A stretch of 64,000 bases of DNA, taken from assembly GCA_032690845.1 (NCBI GenBank), contig CM064420.1:65212707-65276706 (forward strand), written 5' to 3'. Under the pieces are notes generated by a model. The model saw only the letters and a list, made by a program, of their open reading frames with translations, was not told the DNA's origin and did no database searches. Both the position numbers and the translations under genes were made by a program. Origin of the DNA: Eleusine coracana subsp. coracana. Its lineage: Eukaryota; Streptophyta; Magnoliopsida; Poales; Poaceae. Each line of letters opens with the position of its first letter. Position 1 is the first letter of the stretch. Shown piece after piece: positions 11,238 through 23,100 of this stretch.

Positions 11238-12122
11238 TCAAGCCCTTTCATCTTCTCCCATTTCTTCATCAAGGCTATGAATTTCTTCGGTAACCTCATC
11301 AGAAGAAATGGGCATTTTAGAGCCGTCATCTTCTCCCGACTTAGTGTGGGAATGTAGCGATCCCGTTTCATCATCAGGATTATCAGGCTTCTCATTGTAC
11401 CAATCACTGAGTTCTGCTGAGTCACCACCTCCTTCAGTCTCCTTGTGACCATAAAAAAGTCTGTTGCACAGTACAACCTGATTAGAAACACTAAGTATGT
11501 CAATTCTGTTAAATAGAAAACAAAAATAAGCTCAAACAGAAAAAAGGGCCAACCTTTTGTATTTCCAGTGCAATCTTGTTTATTTCTAATGCAGTTTCAT
11601 TCAGATTTTGACTACTCGACGGAGGCAGACAACACTGATATATGACTGCAAGGTTCTTACATGCATCTTCAACTTTGGCTGCAACATTGAAAAGGGAGTG
11701 CATCACCAAAACTAACCAAGAAAATAAGAGATACATCTGACACAAGCAAAAACTTCCATACCTTGAGAACCTCCATCGTCTAGAAGAATAACAATTAGAA
11801 GTTTTGTCTCGTTTTTCTTTGTTTTACATGTGGTAAAGTGGCCATGCAAAGTATCAACAATGTCAGAGGGACAAGCAGATCTTGAGTGCATTAACTTTGT
11901 TGGCTGCAGAAAAGAATCCTGTGACGTCGCCGTCAAAGTCATATTCGAATCTGATTAGAAGAATCTTGTGACGCCGCCGTCAAAGTCAAGGAAAGAGAGC
12001 AGGGTACTTACCATTCGAATTGTCTGGCACATCTTTCTGAGCTGATAAGAGAACCTACTTAACTCTGTATAATCCATACATGAAAAACTCATACATGCCC
12101 ACTTCACTCTTCCGTGTTCAAC
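11238..12122 (-). pseudogene. Argonaute PIWI-like exons, copy A, with acidic tail
   Basis: Four exon-like blocks, 12122-12012, 11903-11762, 11678-11554 and 11477-11238, join in phase into an open chain of about 205 codons ending in TGA. They parallel copy B: the first block is 111 nt in both (VKWACMSFS versus SSWAYVSFS), the second carries KLLIVILLDDGGSQG, the third KVEDACKNLAVIYQCCLP. The last block has no Argonaute similarity and is acidic (for example SGEDDGSKM and EEMGEDERA). No start codon, N, PAZ or catalytic residues are present. It could be a transcribed chimera using an exon in the adjoining inverted repeat arm, but nothing shows this; pseudogene is the safer call. Confidence 0.6.
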
Positions 12123-12577
12123 CTGATAATAGGTGGAAAAACCATACTGAGAAGATTTTTCTGATAATGCATCGACTAAATTGGTCGCCAAAAAAAAAAC
12201 ATGAATGATAGTTTTGTAACACTACAACACTGGCCAGCAAGAATACTTCAGTCTATTATGCTCGACCATGCAACAAAAAACTGTTTGTGTGGTACGCTGA
12301 TACTCTGTTGCTTCTTTGAACACAAATTTTCCTGCTTTTACCGGCACAGCTTATTTTAATTTTTGTGGTGCAAATTGCCGTTATTTTGACATAAGAAAAA
12401 GAAGGAATCAGACAACTATAAATAGATCGGCAAAGGGCGATTATTTAAGAAACAATGTAATAGACATTCCAAATCATACAGGATACCTGTCTATTACGGT
12501 CTCTCAGGGTGAAATCATCCTCAGCGATAAGCAATAGCCGCTGCTCCCGCTCGGCACAAGTGATGTGGCTATCCTCA

Positions 12578-13780
12578 CCTTCATCTGCACCACGAATGTA
12601 GCTGACTCGTAGTTAAGAGAGCAGAACAGCAGGATCATTTCTTCATGGTCCAATACAGAGTAGAATAGCTGGTGTACGAAAAACATGGGAAGCAAATCGG
12701 CCACATCGGTGGAAGAGGAAATAGACGGGATCTGTGGCCATGTCCTCGATTTGATGACGAAGGGCCGCGAGTCCTGCAGGGGCGCCGCGCGGCAGCGTCC
12801 ATCCCCAGATTCCCGCTGCCGCTTGGACTGCAGTCTTCTGACGAAGGTGGGGAATACCCGAACCACCTCGCCGGTGAACGGGTTCTCTCTCCACAATAGG
12901 GGCGGCCTGCGGTGGAAATCATGGCGGCTCCAGCCTCCCACCGGCGACCGTCGGGACCTCGCGGCAAGCGGCGGAACGGGCGGCGCTGCGGCCTGATGGC
13001 GTTCGTCTGGAATCCAACTTCATCTGGGCCGTGAATCGTAGATACAGCGGCTACAATCGCTCGCATCGGCGTGGAACGCGGTGAAAATAACAATTTGCAC
13101 AAAACCCCCTAAAATGGATCGCGACTATTAACCGTGATCCAATTATTTTATATAAAACCCCCTATAATGGATCGCGATTATTAACTACGATCTAAATATT
13201 TACACAAAACCCCCTATTTTGAATCGCGATTAATCTCCGCGATCCAAATATTTACATAAAAGCCCCTAACTTGGATCGTAGTTATTCTCCGCGATCCAAA
13301 TATTTACATAAAACCCCCCTAAATAGGATCGTGATTATTCTCCGCGATCCAAACATTTGCAATTTGGTACCTCCTTTGCCCTTGCGGTCCTCCGCCTTCG
13401 CTCTGTCAGGGGACACGGCCCCATCCAGCCCGTCGCCGGCGAGATGGACTTGCCGGAGAGCTGAGGCCGGTGGCGAAAGCGGAGATCCCGTCGCGTGCTT
13501 CCCACCTTGTGTCTGTGCTTATGCTCCTTCTCCTCCTTTCCTCCGCCTAGTATCCATAGGTCCGCTCCCTTCTCCCCCTTCTCTACCTCCGACGGCGGCG
13601 GGTCGTCTTACTGAGGAAGCTTGATGAAGCTCAAGGATGAAATGATCCGAAAACCAGGGAAAGCTCGTGGATTATGTGACGAGTACCGTCTACGCTGCCC
13701 AAGCGCATCCAATCTCTCGCGGGGCGGCGGGGCCTCTGCTCGACTCCGCCTTCAGGAGTCCGCACAAGTTCAGTTCAGGG
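12578..13780. repeat. right arm of the 1.2 kb inverted repeat pair
   Basis: Reverse complement of 6064-7262. The inner end is next to the Argonaute copy A remnant; the outer end stops at CAGTTCAGGG. Both arms contain the same putative reading segment (STVYAAQAHPISRGAAGPLL here, STFYAAQAHPISRGAAGPLL in the left arm), which I do not recognise. Confidence 0.85.
13095..13360. repeat. minisatellite in right arm, about 5 x 52 bp
   Basis: Inverted counterpart of the array at 6478-6740: repeated CCCCCTA, GGATCGCG or CGCGATCC, and AAATATTTACATAAAA blocks. Confidence 0.85.
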
Positions 13781-14084
13781 TATAGAATTATCAGTTTCTA
13801 TATTGACATCAGCAGCCAGGTCAAAACTGGTGGTGTCAGTCTTCTTTTCGACGGAGGCAGCAAAGGCTTTGTTATGTTGTACTCCCGAGACTTTTGGCCA
13901 CTGAATTTATAGGAGCCATCGGCGTCGAAAAGAGCCTTGATTCCGGAAAATGCGCCATCATGGGCGGCGGGGCCTGGAACCTGTGTGCTCCTCGTCGGTG
14001 TCAGGTGCTCCACCGTCTTCGCCAAGAGCTCTTTCCAGTACGCCGTGCCCATCGCCCAATCGGGAGTCAGCTCCGGGTCTCCGC

Positions 14085-14890
14085 GGTGCGCACACGACCC
14101 TACCCACAACCGTTTGATTAAAATCTAACAGATCAGATCAATCACTACAGTATATGCAATATAGAAGAAACTATTACATAGTAAACCAGTTTATTATTGC
14201 TATAGCATTTTACTACAGTGCAACTACAGAGAGCAATTCTCGCTATCATATTTTACTGTAGCGGACCCCATATTTCTCTGCATTTGAGATGCATATCCTC
14301 TGCATTGGCTCTATAAATACAGAGAACTATAGGGGTCCGCTACAGTAAAATGTGATAGCGAGAATTGCTCTCTGTAGTTGTACTATAGCAAAATGCTATA
14401 GCAACAGTAAACTGGTTCACTATGTAATGGTTTCTACTGTATTGCATATACTGTAGTGATTGATCTGATCTGTTAGATTCTGATCAAACGGTTGTGGTCA
14501 ATCTGATCTGTTAGATTCTGATCAAACGGTTGTGGGTAGGGTTAATGTCAGCTACAGTTGTCTCTCTGAATTTTGACTTGCAATTATGCGGATCCACATC
14601 TTCTGAATTGCAAGTCAAAATTCAGAGAGACTTCTGAATTGCAAGTCAAAATTCAGAGAGACAACTATAGCTGACATTAACCCTATCCACAACCGTTTGA
14701 TCAGAATCTAACAGATCAGATCAATCACTACAGTATATGCAATACATTAGAAACCATTGCATAGTGAACTAGTTTATTATTGCTATAGCATTTTACTATA
14801 GTGCAATTGCAGAGAGCAATTCTCAATTCTCAGTATCACATTTTACTGTAGCGGACCCCATAGTTCTCTGCATTTATAAAGCCAATACAG
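14085..14890. repeat. nested foldback repeat, about 0.8 kb
   Basis: Three copies of a roughly 200 bp module in alternating orientation: ACAACCGTTTGAT ... TACTGTAGCGGACCCCATA (about 14108-14290), its complement (about 14310-14497), and a third copy in the first orientation (about 14690-14870). Between the second and third is another palindrome built on CTGAATTTTGACTTGCAATT and its complement, the latter duplicated in tandem at about 14609-14660. Transcription through it would give long hairpins. It looks like nested foldback MITEs. Confidence 0.85.
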
Positions 14891-14973
14891 AGGATATGCA
14901 TCCGAGACTAGAAGGCATGATTCCTGTGGGTCTATTGTTTACAGCCAAGACAAGCAATTAATGAAGCGTGCAA

Positions 14974-15076
14974 GAGATGATGCCAAGCTCACCGGCGGCG
15001 GTGGTGACACCATTGCGGTGGGCGAAGTCGAGCATCGTGTTGGCCTAGTATCACATACACGGCATGAGCAAGCCAT
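14974..15076 (-). pseudogene. relic of MDHAR exon 1
   Basis: On the minus strand one frame reads TMLDFAHRNGVTTAAGELGI, aligning with the MDHAR exon 1 segment AALEFARRGGYSRGELCI; the VYVILG motif is present in another frame, so it is frameshifted. Downstream exons are missing. The upstream sequence to about 15820 resembles the promoter side of MDHAR copy 1, interrupted by a hAT MITE. Confidence 0.65.
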
Positions 15077-15151
15077 CCCAGTTTCGTGTGCCGTTCCGAC
15101 CTCTTCTATGGCCGAGCTCAAGTACTAGCTACTAGCCGGTATGGAAGCAAG

Positions 15152-15651
15152 TAGGGTGGACGAAAAGCTCTAAGCTCGTAACTCGACTTAGACTCGTGAC
15201 AAGCTCGGCTCGGCTCGACTAGTTTTATTAAGGAGCCGAGCCGAGTTTATAATTTAGCTCGTCAAATTTACAAGCCAAGTTGAGCTGGCTCACGAGCCGC
15301 TCGCAAGCTCAACGAGAACAAGCCCTAAAAGACTTACGTAAGATCATTAGTGTTAAAATATAAAATATTAGACTAATATTTAATTATTTTAGGACCTATT
15401 TTAAATTGAGTTATATTTATAAGTTATTTTTATTAATTATATACTATATTTTAATTAGTTTATGTTAAAATATTTTATTTTACTAAAATCTAATATTTGG
15501 ATTATAATATATATCTAGCTCATGGGTCTAACAAGCCAGCTCGAGCTAACTATTGAGTCAAACCGAATCAAGTTTTGAGCTTGGTTGCTGAACAAGCCAA
15601 TTTTCTAATGAACTAACATGAGCCGAGCCGAGCGCTCGTCATCCACCCCTA
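15152..15651. mobile_element. hAT-like MITE, 500 bp, with 8 bp target duplication
   Basis: Terminal inverted repeats TAGGGTGGACGA and TCATCCACCCCTA; both ends also have subterminal AGCTCG/GCCGAGC motifs. The 8 bp direct repeat GAAGCAAG flanks it at 15144-15151 and 15652-15659. No ORF, so non-autonomous. It sits in the duplicated MDHAR 5' flank. Confidence 0.9.
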
Positions 15652-15820
15652 GAAGCAAGACTCATCAATGGTCCTTCGCTTGCTGGGAGGAGCTCGGGTA
15701 ACCAGCTTGACAGGGAACTGTGCCGGACCCGATCTTTCCGTTGCCGAGATATATTTTTCTTTATTCTGGGTGAAAAGTGAAGACAAGGTGTGATCCCGCT
15801 GTTTGCCTCTTCGCTGAGTG

Positions 15821-16162
15821 GCTCTTCCAGTTACTTTAGAATGTTGAAGGACAGTGGACAGCCAAGTCAGAAAAGCTATGGATCATTCAGGAAAGAATCA
15901 TACTTTCACAAATCACAACAAAAGGCTCTGGAGATAGCAGTATTTTGTTTCACTCAACAGTATGCTATCTGTGTTTCTGTATACATTTGCAACACTATTT
16001 TCATATATGTAATACAGGATATGCTTTGCTTAATAACTGTAGCGAATAGCAGGTTTGAGATCGTCCTACTGTATCATCTCAACAGATGATCCCTGTGAAT
16101 TTGTCACCGTAGGCACAACAGACATTTCACAAGCAAAAATCAAACGGACAAGTTCCAAACCT
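15821..16162. other. 3' flank of MDHAR copy 2
   Basis: Downstream of the MDHAR copy 2 stop codon; probably contains its 3' UTR. No other feature is evident. Confidence 0.4.
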
Positions 16163-19100
16163 TCACCACCTGCGGCGCTTCCTGCCGTACCAATAACCAA
16201 CTGCAGCAATTGACACTGCGGCAACCACGGCAGCTGTGGCATGCCATACGTAAGTAGGTTTTTCACCAATGGCAAGCCCAGTTTCAGACATCTGTTTCTG
16301 GCTTTCCTGAATGGCAAACGCCAGTCCTTGTTTTCCAAGTTCAGCCATGTCCGTGACCTTAGCTTTACGCCCAACAGCAACAGATATAGCCTCGTACTCT
16401 TCCCGGCTTCCACCTTCAAGAAATGCGCCCGTTATCCGCCCTTTATTGACCCAATATGCACCAAACCTTGGGCTACTGTTTGTGAACTCTCCAAAGTGAA
16501 CTACTTCTCCAACATTATCCCCATAGAACTGCCAGGACAACGTGAAGACCCTAGAGTAGAAGAATGGTAGGTAATTGATGTCCCTGGTTTTTGCAGGTTC
16601 CAAGATGGCTGAAACAGCATGCCTGGCAGTTCTACGAGCAGAGTCAACATGTTCAAGCCGTCGGACATCGCCATCAAAAAGCTTGATCGGGAATGCAGCA
16701 ACATCACCTACAGCATACACAGAGCTTTCGCTTGTCTGCATTTGTCCATTTACTTTTATCCCATCATTCACCATTGATACCACTAGCTGACCTTCAAAAA
16801 GACTAGTATTTGCACGGATACCGATACCAACCACTACCATATCGGCACGAAGACGTTTACCATCTTTCAGGATTACTGCTGTGACCTGCCAAAAAAAAGG
16901 CACCGACTTGAGTCTCTGACACTGCTGAAGAATTCATATCCGACCAGATAGTGAAACACTTCAAATACTAGAGCTAATAATGGTCGGCATTCATTGCCTG
17001 GATACACTTAATTTAGTAAAGAAAAAGATTAACGCAATCTGATGGTGCTTGTTAAGCTCATCATAGTATTGCAGATACAACATGCAGTAGCGAGAAGCCA
17101 TCCATTCAACAATCAAAGCAAACAATACCAAAATAGCTTATCCCAATACACATACAGTTAGCCCAAGTTAGTTAAAGAAATAAGATTGGGGCAAAGCAAT
17201 AATACATTTGATCAAATCAATTGTCCAAAAAATGAAAACCTGTTTATCACCGGCTACTATTAAGCAAGAGGCCTTTTACGGTAGTCCAAAGTACTTCCTC
17301 TTACCACCTAAGAGGTAAGACAAAGTTTTTATCTGGACCATTGATTTTTAGGAGAACCAAAGAAATAAAAAGGAAATAATCCTATAATATGGTGCATGCA
17401 CCCGTAAAAAAAAAGGAAAACAGAAATCACACATGCAGCATGCATACAACAAATAAATGGAAAGGATAAATGAAAACAAGGCACTTTTGGTTGTTGAGAT
17501 GGTCAGTGACTTCAATAATTATTTAGGTGGATGAATTTTCTATGAAGAAGAAATGAAAACAACGCAATTTTGGTTTATGGTAAGGAGTAACAAAAATACA
17601 CCTTCCCTGTTGCGTCTTTTTCAAAGGATGTAAGCACAGTTCCTTTCACAAAGGTGACCCCTTTTAAGGTGTAGTAGTTCTCATAATATTCTGCGATTCT
17701 TGGAGTAAATAGACGAGCCACTGCAAAAACGAATCAAGGTTATATTTAGATCAGAGGCACACTTAATATAGCAAAGCAGAGACCCGATACAAGTAGTCAA
17801 AGATGTCATAGTTGATGGAATAGACTACTTACTGCAATGTTTTTCAGGAAAAACCATGGTGACCCTTATCTTGTTAGTAACCAAGGCTGCTGCACATTCC
17901 ATTCCGATGTAGCCACCACCAATGACAACAGCATTTCCACCAGAACATGATTTCATAGCATTCACTAACTTATCAGCATCATGAATATTGCGTAAATAGC
18001 AAATGTTTTCAGCATCTGATCCTTGTATTCCAAATTCTTCCAGCTTCAAAGCCTATGTTATGTACAGAGATTAAATGTAATGAAAAGAGAAACTCATGCA
18101 ACATCTGCAGGATCACTACTTTGCAGTAAAGGATAGCAAATGCTTTAAGAATTAAATTTGAGAAAAAAAGGTAGACAAAAAAGAAGTGCAACAGATCCAA
18201 TACCCGAGCACCTGTCGCAATGATCAGAGTTTTGTAGCTGATAGTTTCCCCAGCAGCTGTAACCAATGCCTTGCGCCTCACATCAGCAGAAATTATTTTT
18301 GTTCCCAGAATAAGTTCAATACCTAGTACGGAAAATAGTACTTAGCAAATGTTCTTTCTAATACATCATACTAACACACTAAAAGAAAATTCTTTATATG
18401 AGAATGAAGAAATATCATCCTGATGGATCCTCTGAATCACTTTGCATACGATATGACCAATATCAGATATTTCTGGTGAAAAACTTATCCAACATGTAAC
18501 ACATGAGATAAATCATAAAGTCGAGTATTACCCGTTATAAAACCTACCTTGTTCTTTGTACCATTTTGGTGTCAGTAACTCATCATTAGCACCAACGCAA
18601 GTATGAAATCCTGGAAGGCGTGCAGCGCCTGCAAATAACTAATGGGTCAATATCAGTCAGCGATAACAAAAATCTGCATCACAATTTTTGGTTATAGTTA
18701 TAGAAAGTGGAACACATCACGGTTACTCTTCAGAACAATGGTTTATCAAATACATGTGAAAATCACCTTCTGGGAGTAAATAGCCTTTGCTTAATGCAGG
18801 GCGTTCATATGGAGCAACCTGGGACGAACATGAAAGAAATTATCATGTGTGCTAAAGAATACAAAACTGAAAAAAAAATATTATCACTACAAGTGCCAAG
18901 AAATCATCATAGGCATGCAGCTAAGAGACTTATGAAGCATGTTTCACAGGCGAAGAAACATGACTTTGATGTCCCAGGATCTAACATCCGCATTGAAAGA
19001 AACAAAAATTGTCCATGATGTACTTCCCAAACATGCCAACAAAAAGGTTTGTGTATGTGCTGTATATTCTGGAATGCAGAGTAATATTTAGACAATATAA

Positions 19101-19561
19101 GATCACTAATCAAATCTCATTTATGTAATCCGGAGAAATTCATGATTTCCTATTCCTAAGTTGCATTCTCTTTAGGCCAATTCAATCTTCACTCTTGATT
19201 ATCCCGGCAAACCCACGCTCTACGTGACCAAATATCACCAAGATAACAGCAAATTAGCGCTCCATCAGAGTCAATCCTTTTGTAGTTATTAGAACAACAA
19301 CAAAACAGGGGTTCCGAGCTACCTAAGCGCTGCCGGCGCAGTCTTATCAGTCAACGGCTCGATGGCACGAGGGGACGGAAACACTCAGAAACCCAAAATA
19401 TGGAGGCAATAGAAATTCAGGAATCAGGGAGAGCTTACGGCCTCTTCCGAGATGATGCAGAGCTCGCCGCGGGAGTAGCCGCCACGCCGCGCGAACTCGA
19501 GCGCCGCGTAGCCCGCGGACACGCCACCGCCCAGGATCACGTACACGAACGCGCGCCCCAT
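16163..19561 (-). CDS. MDHAR: monodehydroascorbate reductase, membrane-anchored (peroxisomal type), 7 exons, 478 aa
   Basis: Exons are 19561-19439, 18818-18767, 18628-18548, 18322-18204, 18052-17833, 17720-17602 and 16885-16163, all GT..AG and in phase (1437 nt). The enzyme regenerates ascorbate from the monodehydroascorbate radical using NAD(P)H. Motifs: FAD-binding VILGGGVSAGYAA near residues 8-20, VAPYERPALSKGYLLPEG, NAD(P)H-binding VVIGGGYIGMECAA near 167-180, and second FAD motif VYAVGDVAAFP near 294-304. The C-terminus has a hydrophobic segment (AVVAAVSIAAVGYWYG, about 450-470) and a basic end RKRRRW, the tail-anchor arrangement of MDHARs on the peroxisomal membrane, where they detoxify H2O2 together with ascorbate peroxidase. 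The start is the first ATG, giving the usual short N-terminus. It is the intact member of a tandem pair with 2799-7655. Confidence 0.93.
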
Positions 19562-20141
19562 TCCGCCGGTTGCTCCCTCCCTGCTAGATGCGGGACATAG
19601 CTCTGGCCTCTGGGCAGTCAGAGCTCTCTGGTCTGACCTGACCCTGACCTCCTCGCGTTGATGGGGGAAAGAAGATGACAGCACGTGTTGCTTTGCCTTG
19701 CCTGCCTCTCCTCCTTCACGGGTCCCACTCCGCTATGGCGCTATCTTCTTCGCTTGATCTCACGGTATTTATTAATTTCGATTTTCTGAGGATTTTGGTT
19801 GGTGCTTTGCAAATTTGTTGTCGTTTGTTTTTTGTCAAAGCATTTCCGTGGAAGGGAAGGTCGCACTTCGGTTCGGTTGGTGGTAAGCTTTTTGAGTTTC
19901 AAAAATCTTAAGAAAAGATTTACATGGTTTTTTTGTGTAAGCTAACGAAAGTTGCAATGTTTATACTCTAGATGATATAATGACAAATGACGTGGAGACA
20001 AACAAGATGCTTTAGATGATATAAATGATAGATGGCGTGAAGACAACGAGGTGTTAATGATACGAAAATGAGCCAACCAAAATGAGAAAATTTTCGTTCT
20101 GCATAATCATGGTTCATCCATGGATACAAGTAAGGATGTAG
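19562..20141. other. upstream region of MDHAR copy 2
   Basis: Promoter side of MDHAR copy 2. Around 19950-20050 a phrase with GATGATATAA and GACAAC/GACAAACAAGATG is imperfectly repeated. No gene seen. Confidence 0.4.
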
Positions 20142-23100
20142 TCTAAACTAATAAAGAACGAATCCCTACGATCAATCTACTCACCAGAGAATTTCTATAC
20201 CCAACAATCTTCATGCTCGAATTAAATTAGCCCCACAACATCTGACGGCAGGATGTTTGGTTGAAGGAAATCCTTCATCTCAATGACACCTTATTAGTTA
20301 TGTGTCGTCGGTCAAATTTAATCTTTTCTCACCTATCCTATGTCTAGTCCTCCATGTTTTTTCCCTTTCCTTCATTCTTCTTCTCCTCGCTCCGTAAATA
20401 TTGCTCCTCTTCGCGTTGCCGTCTTCTCTTCCTCTTCTCGCTACCAAGCTCAATCTCGGGCCACACCATCGCCTTCCTTCTTCTCTCCCCCCGCCCACTG
20501 CTCTTGATTGATTTTCTTCGAGATTTCAGACTTTCATTCCTTTTTCAGTTTGATTTCTCCATTGCCTTCCGATTGCATGTCTCTTCCACACTATCCTGTC
20601 AACATGATAACGACTGCCCCGCCCCAGTCCCAACCCTCGGCGTGGCGTGGCTCGTCCTCGACGGTCACACATCTAGCTCGGGCGTCCTGGGCGGCAGTTT
20701 CCTAAGCGCAGTGTGGCTCGACGTCCACCGACGTGCAAGGCACAGATCGAAGCAATGGATGGTGGCCGCGCGCAAGGGAGGCGGCGTTGAAGGTGACGTC
20801 GAGCCTATGCTACCCTGATGTGGTTGAGGTCAACTATGATGACGTCCCCGTCGGAGAGATCGGTCCAAGGTGGCGCCGCCTTTGGCCTCGGGCCGTCAAG
20901 GAGCCGCCGCGTAGGCCTATCCCCGTTGCCACCCATGACAGCCGACAAGTAGGTGATGGCCATCAAATCATAGCCGCCACTGCCTCCTCCAGCCACACGC
21001 CCCCTTCAATCCCATTGCAGGCGGAGCCGAAGCGGTCGTCGGCAAGCCCAGCACGACTGTGGACAAATCGTCAAGTTTCGATTCCCCGAATCAAACTTGT
21101 CGGGAGAGAGATATTCACTTGGTGACTTCGCTCCCGCATCACAGGTGCGAGTGCGATTGTGCTTTTCTTCTCCACCAACCCGTTGCTTCTTCATGTTAAT
21201 TTCTTGTTGTCTTTTTGAGTTTAGATTCCTCATGGTGTCTTGTGGATTTGGGGCGAGTGATTTTTTGGCTTTTAGATTTGGTGTTAGCTGGTGGTTGCGG
21301 CTAGAGGAGATTCACTTAATCCGTCAATTTACAACTTGCAGGTCTGCTCTATATCGTGAATTGGATGCTTCATTACATCCGTCTGCTTCCTCATTGTTGG
21401 TCGTCGTCATGTCACGCCGGCGTACTAGCCAGTGTACGCCTGCGTGCTCGAGGACACATGGCCTCACGATCTGCAACCGCATGTTGCAGAGGTAATGCCT
21501 GATCTCCCCTGAACCCATCTTCCACCTCATATTTCCAAATCTTCATGGAACTGACAGCTGCACCGGCAGGACCATCATGAGAGAGTATTGGAGCTGGATA
21601 TTTTAGTCAAAATAAAATCTTGGAGCTAGAATTTCATAATAGAATTATTAAAGCCCTTCTTGTTTTTTTGAAGTTGTTGGTTATGGATATTGGTTGCAGA
21701 CCGTGAGCAGCATGGGCTCCCTCAAAAAATAATCCGATGTAAACTTTTAGTATAAAAAATTATTTGTGCATGTATATTATCTGCTCAACATTATGTGGTG
21801 AGGGGAGCAGACACTGGAAAAGAATGTTAGAGATTGATAAGAGCCTGTAACATAAGGTAGCTCTCCTTGTTGGGTGTCAGATGATGCATCGACTTTTTTC
21901 ATTTAACAGTCTTAGTGCCGAGGTCGGTGCTCACACCTTGCGTCATTCACTTTTTTTCCTCTGAACGGAATTAGATCTATATTTGTGTGATAATCTATAG
22001 GACACAATGCAAAATAGGCGATGTGGTATTCATATATCAGCTAGATAGTAGGCTCTAATTATTGACGCAGATTTGGATCTTGCCATAGAAAATATTTTGT
22101 GGCATTACTCTGTGTGTCCTACTTTATGAACTTGAGATATCTCACTGTAAAATTTCAATGCGGAAATGATATTCTTTGCAGGTCTTGAGGGGTCAGACTC
22201 AAATAGATGTGCTTATGCAGAGATGTTCAACTGCATAAGATTCAAATATCTAAGAACTAAAGTTTCACATCATCTTCTTTGACAGTTATCTAAATAAATT
22301 AAAAGTGATCTATGTCTATAGCCCATAGTTTATATAGAATTGAATTATTACGAATCAAAGTAATTATGAAGCTTAATATAATTTCTACTACTACTGTTGG
22401 CATTGGTCGTTACTCCCAGTCACATATGTCATTAAAATGATATATTAGTAAGGGAGGGCACGTCAATTGGTTTAGCTAAAATCGAGTCATCAAACTATAG
22501 TTTACATTTTTACATTTTACCTAATAAACAATTATACTTGTTTGTTTTTTGGTAGTATTAATAAGAACTCTCAGTCCTATTGTTTGTTTAATTTCTGTTA
22601 TTTTTTTAGTATAGTCTAGAAAAAATTATTTACCTTTGACTTTGTTAATTTTGCAAAATCTTGATGGTTGCATGACAATATATTATTGTATAGATGGGTG
22701 CTCATATTTATTTGACTTGAAGCACCTAAATCATAATTATCGCTCCAACCAAACTTCTACAAAATTTAGTTGCATCAATTTAACATATTTGAGATGATCA
22801 CCTTGTAGTAGAGGTGAAAATTTGTAAACAAATTATTATGTAAGTTACATTTTACCTGGGGTTGTATGTCTTATGACCATTTCTTAAATTGATGATATAC
22901 ATGCCTAATGTCTGGCAGGAAAAATTATTGGTTCAATAGCTAACATGTGGTTTACTGGTTATATTGTTTTTTAGGAGTTCTCTACGGAAAGCTTACTCGT
23001 TACCTGGAAAAGAATGAGGTCCCAATTTCTTCTAAACCCTGTATGAATCTGGTGTGATACTCTGATTAACAACAAGTCAATGGTGTAAGGGAGGAAAACA

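Noticed and set aside
6064..13780. Calling the inverted arms a proven Mutator-like transposon
   Set aside because: No matching direct repeat is visible outside the arms and no transposase is present, so the class remains open.
13798..14109. 103-codon minus-strand ORF beside the right arm
   Set aside because: No recognisable domain, no splice partner that I could find, and it is bordered by repeats.
20298..21530. Several ORFs in the GC-rich island of the possible Helitron
   Set aside because: Ser/Pro/Arg-rich with no domain; I could not assemble an exon chain.
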